This document shows, piece by piece, positions 58,790 to 64,000 of a DNA stretch of 64,000 bases. A program made the position numbers and the translations under genes. The notes below the pieces were generated by a model that was given only the letters and a program-made list of their open reading frames with translations, was not told where the DNA came from and made no database searches. Each line of letters begins with the position of its first letter. The first letter of the stretch is position 1. This DNA comes from Xylocopa sonorina (lineage: Eukaryota; Arthropoda; Insecta; Hymenoptera; Apidae): assembly GCF_050948175.1 (NCBI RefSeq), contig NW_027490262.1, positions 186,001 through 250,000 on the forward strand. Reading direction: 5' to 3'.

Positions 58790-60863
58790 AGATGCGATAT
58801 CTCGTTTTATGAAGCATTATAACACGCTTGCTACGATACGAAGACATCTGCAAATTCTATTTCCTAGCAAAGAAGTGTCGCATTTACATTCATTTGAAGT
58901 GTATGCGAGGTATACTTAACACTTCGCAATGAATATTATATCTTGTCACGAAACATAGAAATGAGATGCGATATCTCGTTTTAAGAAGCATTATAACACG
59001 CTTGCTACGATACGTAGACATCTGCAAACTCTATTTCCTAGCAAGGAAGTGTCGCATTTACATTCATTTGAAGTGAATACGAGGAATACATGAAACTTCG
59101 CAATGAATATTATATCTTATCATGAAACATGGGAATGTGATGTGATATCGCGTTTTAAGAAGCATTAGAACTCTATTGCTACGATACGTAGACATCTGCA
59201 AACGTTATTTGGTAGCAAGGGAGTGTCGCATTTACATTCTTCTGAAGTGAATACAAGGTATACATAACACTTCGCAATGAATATTATATGTTGTCATGAA
59301 ACATAGAAATGAGATGCGATATCTCGTTTTAAGAAGCATTATAACACGCTTGCTACGATACGTAGACATCTGCAAACTCTATTTCCTAGCAAGGAAGTAT
59401 CGCATTTACTTTCATTTGAAGTGAATACGAGGAATGCATGAAACTTCGCAATGAATATTATATCTTATCATGAAACATAGAAATGTGATATGATATCGCG
59501 ATTTAAGAAGCATTAGAACTCTTCTATTGCTACGATACGTAGACATCTGCAAACATTATTTGCTAGCGAGGAAGTGTCGCATTTACATTCATTTGAAGTG
59601 TATGCGATGTATACGTGACACTTCGCAATAAATATTATATCTTATCATGAAACATAGAAATGAGATGCGATATCGCGTTTTGAGATGCAATAGAAATCTA
59701 ATGCTACGATACGCAGAAATCTGCAAACGCTATTTCCTAGCAAGGAAGTGTCGCATTTACATTCTTTTGAGGTGAATACGAGGTATACATAACACTACTC
59801 CACAATGAATATTATATCTTATCGTGAAACATAGATCTGAGATTCGATCTTGCGATATAAGAAGCATAAGAACTCTATTGCTACGATACGTAGACATCTG
59901 CAAACGCTATTTCCTAGCAAGGAAGTATCGCATTTACATTCTCTTGAAGTGAATGCGAGGTATACATGACGCTTCGCAATTAATATTATATCTTATCATG
60001 AAACATGGAAATGAGATGCGATATCCCGTTTCAAGGAGCATTAGAACTCTATTGCTTCGATACGTAGACATCTGCAATCGCTACTTCCTAGCAAGGAACT
60101 GTCACATTTACATTCATTTGAAGTGTATGCGAGGTATACATAACACTTCGCAATGAATATTATATCTTATCGTGAAACATAGATATGAGATGCGATCTCG
60201 CGATATAAGAAGCATTAGAACTCTATTGCTACGATACGTAGACATCTGCAAACGTTATTTCCTAGGAAGGAAGTGTCGCATTTACATTCATTTGAAGTGT
60301 ATGCGAGGTATACGTGATACTTCGTAATGCATAATATATCTTATCATGAAACATAGAAATGAGATGCGATATCCCGGTTCAAGAAGCATTAGAACTCTAT
60401 TGCTTCGATACGTAGACATCTGCAATCGCTACTTCCTAGCAAGGAACTGTCGCATTTACATTCATTTGAAGTGTATGCGAGGTATACATAACACTTCGCA
60501 ATGAATATTATATCTTATCGTGAAACATAGATATGAGATGCGATATCGCGTTTTAAGAAGCATTATAATTCTATTGCTACGATACTTAGACGTCTGCAGA
60601 CACTACTTCCTAGCAAAGGAGTGTCGCATTTACATTCTTTTGAAGTGAATACGAGGTACACATGACACTCCACAATGAATATTATATCTTATCATGAAGC
60701 ATATAAATGAGGAGCGATTTCGCGTTTTAAGAAGCATTAGAACTCTATTGCTACGATACGTAGACATCTGCAAACGCTAATTCCTAGCAAGGAAATGTCG
60801 CATTTTCAATCTTCAGAAGTGAATACTAGGTATACATAACACTCCAGAATGAATATTATATCT
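58790..60863 (+). repeat. segmental satellite duplication, copy A
   Basis: Recurs at about 61753-64000. The rare variants aactcttctattg (59517 and 62654) and gtgatacttcgtaatgcata (60314 and 63451) give an offset of 3137 bp. Further left the offset is 2963 bp (ctcgttttatgaag at 58801 and 61764), so copy B carries one extra monomer, near 62270-62440. Confidence 0.88.
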
Positions 60864-61752
60864 TATCATGAAACATAGAAATGAGATGCGATATGGCGAT
60901 TTAAGAAGCATTAGAACTCTGTTGCTTCGATACGTAGACATCTGCCATCGCTATTTCCTAGCAAGGAAATGTCGCATTTACATTAATTTGAAGTGTATGC
61001 GAGGTATACAAGAAACTTCGCAATGAATATTACATCTTATCATGATTCATAGAAATGAGATGCGATATCGCGTTTTGAGAAGCATTAGAACTCAAATGCT
61101 ACGATACGTAGACATCTGCAAACGCTATTTCCTAGCAAGGAAGTGTCGCATTTACATTCATTTGAAGTGTATGCGAGGTATACATGACACTTCGCAATGA
61201 TTATTGTATCTTAAAATGAAACATAGAAATGAGGAGCGATTTCGCGTTTTAAGAAGGATTAGAACTCTATTGCTACGATACGTAGATATCAGCAGACGCT
61301 ATTTCCTAGCAAGGATGTGTCGCATTTACAATCTTTTGAAGTGAATACAAGGTATACATAACACTCCACAATGAATATTATATCTTATCATGAAACATAG
61401 AAATGAGATGCGATATCGCGATATAAGGAGGATCAGAACTCTATTGCTTCGATACGTAGACGTCTGCAAACGCTATTTCCTAGCAAGGAAGTGTCACATT
61501 TACATGCTTTTGAAGTGAATACGACGCATACACGACACTTCGCAATGAATATTATATCACATCATAAAACATTAAAATGACATGAAAATCTCGTCTTAAG
61601 AAGCATTATAACTCTGTCGCTTCGATACGTAGACATCTGCAAACGCTATTTCATATCAAGGAAGCGTTGCACTTACACACTTTTGAAGTGATTACGAGGT
61701 ATACATAACAGTCCACAATGAATATTATATCTTATCATGAAACATAGAAATG

Positions 61753-64000
61753 AGATGCGATATCTCGTTTTATGAAGCATTATAACACGCTTGCTACGAT
61801 ACGAAGACATCTGCAAATTCTATTTCCTAGCAAAGAAGTGTCGCATTTACATTCATTTGAAGTGTATGCGAGGTATACTTAACACTTCGCAATGAATATT
61901 ATATCTTGTCACGAAACATAGAAATGAGATGCGATATCTCGTTTTAAGAAGCATTATAACACGCTTGCTACGATACGTAGACATCTGCAAACTCTATTTC
62001 CTAGCAAGGAAGTGTCGCATTTACATTCATTTGAAGTGAATACGAGGAATACATGAAACTTCGCAATGAATATTATATCTTATCATGAAACATGGGAATG
62101 TGATGTGATATCGCGTTTTAAGAAGCATTAGAACTCTATTGCTACGATACGTAGACATCTGCAAACGTTATTTGCTAGCAAGGGAGTGTCGCATTTACAT
62201 TCTTCTGAAGTGAATACAAGGTATACATAACACTTCGCAATGAATATTATATGTTGTCATGAAACATAGAAATGAGATGCGATATCTCGTTTTATGAAGC
62301 ACTATAACACGCTTGCTACGTAACGAAGACATCTGCAAATTCTATTTCCTAGCAAGGAAGTGTCACATTTACATTCATTTGAAGTGTATGCGAGGTATAC
62401 ATAACACTTCGCAATGAATATTATATGTTGTCATGAAACATAGAAATGAGATGCGATATCTCGTTTTAAGAAGCATTATAACACGCTTGCTACGATACGT
62501 AGACATCTGCAAACTCTATTTCCTAGCAAGGAAGTATCGCATTTACATTCATTTGAAGTGAATACGAGGAATGCATGAAACTTCGCAATGAATATTATAT
62601 CTTATCATGAAACATAGAAATGTGATATGATATCGCGATTTAAGAAGCATTAGAACTCTTCTATTGCTACGATACGTAGACATCTGCAAACATTATTTGC
62701 TAGCAAGGAAGTGTCGCATTTACATTCATTTGAAGTGTATGCGATGTATACGTGACACTTCGCAATAAATATTATATCTTATCATGAAACATAGAAATGA
62801 GATGCGATATCGCGTTTTGAGATGCAATAGAAATCTAATGCTACGATACGCAGAAATCTGCAAACGCTATTTCCTAGCAAGGAAGTGTCGCATTTACATT
62901 CTTTTGAGGTGAATACGAGGTATACATAACACTACTCCACAATGAATATTATATCATATCGTGAAACATAGATCTGAGATTCGATCTTGCGATATAAGAA
63001 GCATAAGAACTCTATTGCTACGATACGTAGACATCTGCAAACGCTATTTCCTAGCAAGGAAGTATCGCATTTACATTCTTTTGAAGTGAATGCGAGGTAT
63101 ACATGACGCTTCGCAATTAATATTATATCTTATCATGAAACATGGAAATGAGATGCGATATCCCGTTTCAAGGAGCATTAGAACTCTATTGCTTCGATAC
63201 GTAGACATCTGCAATCGCTACTTCCTAGCAAGGAACTGTCACATTTACATTCATTTGAAGTGTATGCGAGGTATACATAACACTTCGCAATGAATATTAT
63301 ATCTTATCGTGAAACATAGATATGAGATGCGATCTCGCGATATAAGAAGCATTAGAACTCTATTGCTACGATACGTAGACATCTGCAAACGTTATTTCCT
63401 AGGAAGGAAGTGTCGCATTTACATTCATTTGAAGTGTATGCGAGGTATACGTGATACTTCGTAATGCATAATATATCTTATCATGAAACATAGAAATGAG
63501 ATGCGATATCCCGGTTCAAGAAGCATTAGAACTCTATTGCTTCGATACGTAGACATCTGCAATCGCTACTTCCTAGCAAGGAACTGTCGCATTTACATTC
63601 ATTTGAAGTGTATGCGAGGTATACAAAACACTTCGCAATGAATATTATATCTTATCGTGAAACATAGATATGAGATGCGATATCGCGTTTTAAGAAGCAT
63701 TATAATTCTATTGCTACGATACTTAGACGTCTGCAGACACTATTTCCTAGCAAAGGAGTGTCGCATTTACATTCTTTTGAAGTGAATACGAGGTATACAT
63801 GACACTCCACAATGAATATTATATCTTATCATGAAGCATATAAATGAGGAGCGATTTCGCGTTTTAAGAAGCATTAGAACTCTATTGCTACGATACGTAG
63901 ACATCTGCAAACGCTAATTCCTAGCAAGGAAATGTCGCATTTTCAATCTTCAGAAGTGAATACTAGGTATACATAACACTCCAGAATGAATATTATATCT
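61753..64000 (+). repeat. segmental satellite duplication, copy B (reaches window end)
   Basis: Near-identical partner of about 58790-60863, with one added monomer. The right end of the copy is not reached inside the window, so the true unit may be longer. Confidence 0.88.

Larger units (their letters stand above)
53646..64000 (+). repeat. 174-bp satellite array, right block (about 60 monomers)
   Basis: Continues to the window end in the same orientation. From 53.6 to 60.5 kb the monomers belong to the uniform types seen at 17.5-28 kb. About 60.6-61.7 kb has older-type monomers, including one at about 61254-61430 nearly the same as about 8307-8485. A 4-base deletion (gaaacagaaatg near 56170) and 3-base insertions near 59520 and 59795 are useful markers. 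No gene is visible. Confidence 0.96.

Noticed and set aside
1317..63293. Many open frames of 60-102 codons in the satellite, often starting MKHRNEMRY or MRGIHDTSQ
   Set aside because: The 174-bp period equals 58 codons, so any frame without a stop in the monomer repeats itself. The frames drift with each substitution, start and stop at random variants, and show no domain or coding bias.

Overview
The window is eukaryotic repeat DNA, most likely from an insect. There is no ordinary host gene, RNA gene or CRISPR array in it. The evidence for an insect is the two intact Ty3/gypsy-type (Metaviridae) LTR retrotransposons, whose polyprotein looks closest to the insect 412/mdg1 group, and an LTR promoter that fits the arthropod Inr+DPE design. 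I cannot name the species. A hymenopteran is only a guess.

Layout: (1) 1-29638, a head-to-tail satellite array with a monomer of about 174 bp, all in one orientation; (2) 29639-38660, retrotransposon copy 1 on the minus strand; (3) 38661-44614, the same satellite, including one half-size monomer; (4) 44615-53645, retrotransposon copy 2, also minus strand; (5) 53646-64000, satellite to the window end. About 46 kb, or roughly 264 monomers, is satellite. The array is mosaic. Older, more varied monomers fill the left end, the flanks of copy 1 and a patch near 60.6-61.7 kb. More uniform, locally amplified blocks lie at about 17.5-28.5, 41-44.6 and 53.6-60.5 kb. I measured higher-order or segmental repeats with offsets of 348, 695, 870, 1043, 1218, 1391, 2088, 2434 and 3137 bp, all close to whole multiples of 174.

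Both retrotransposons have 1561-bp LTRs (TGT...ACA), a 4-bp target duplication (cata for copy 1, ctag for copy 2), a tRNA-Leu-like primer binding site, a polypurine tract, an intact gag (439 codons, two CCHC knuckles) and an intact pol (1572 or 1575 codons from its first Met: protease, RT, RNase H, integrase, GPY/F). I saw no env. The two LTRs of each copy look identical, so both insertions are young. The copies differ from each other by an 81-bp LTR indel, a 27-bp tandem repeat and scattered substitutions, so they are independent insertions and not a duplicated segment.

Expression logic read from the sequence: a TATA-less Inr+DPE promoter inside the LTR would start a long leader. That leader contains an LTR-encoded reading frame ending at a consensus splice donor. 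Gag is followed by a -1 frame overlap with a GGGAAAC slippery heptamer and a downstream stem that would give Gag-Pol. Pol runs through the polypurine tract and ends 96 codons inside the U3 of the 3' LTR. No single undescribed system stands out. The most unusual items are the LTR reading frame with its splice donor, the U3-encoded Pol tail, and the dyad-rich satellite monomer.
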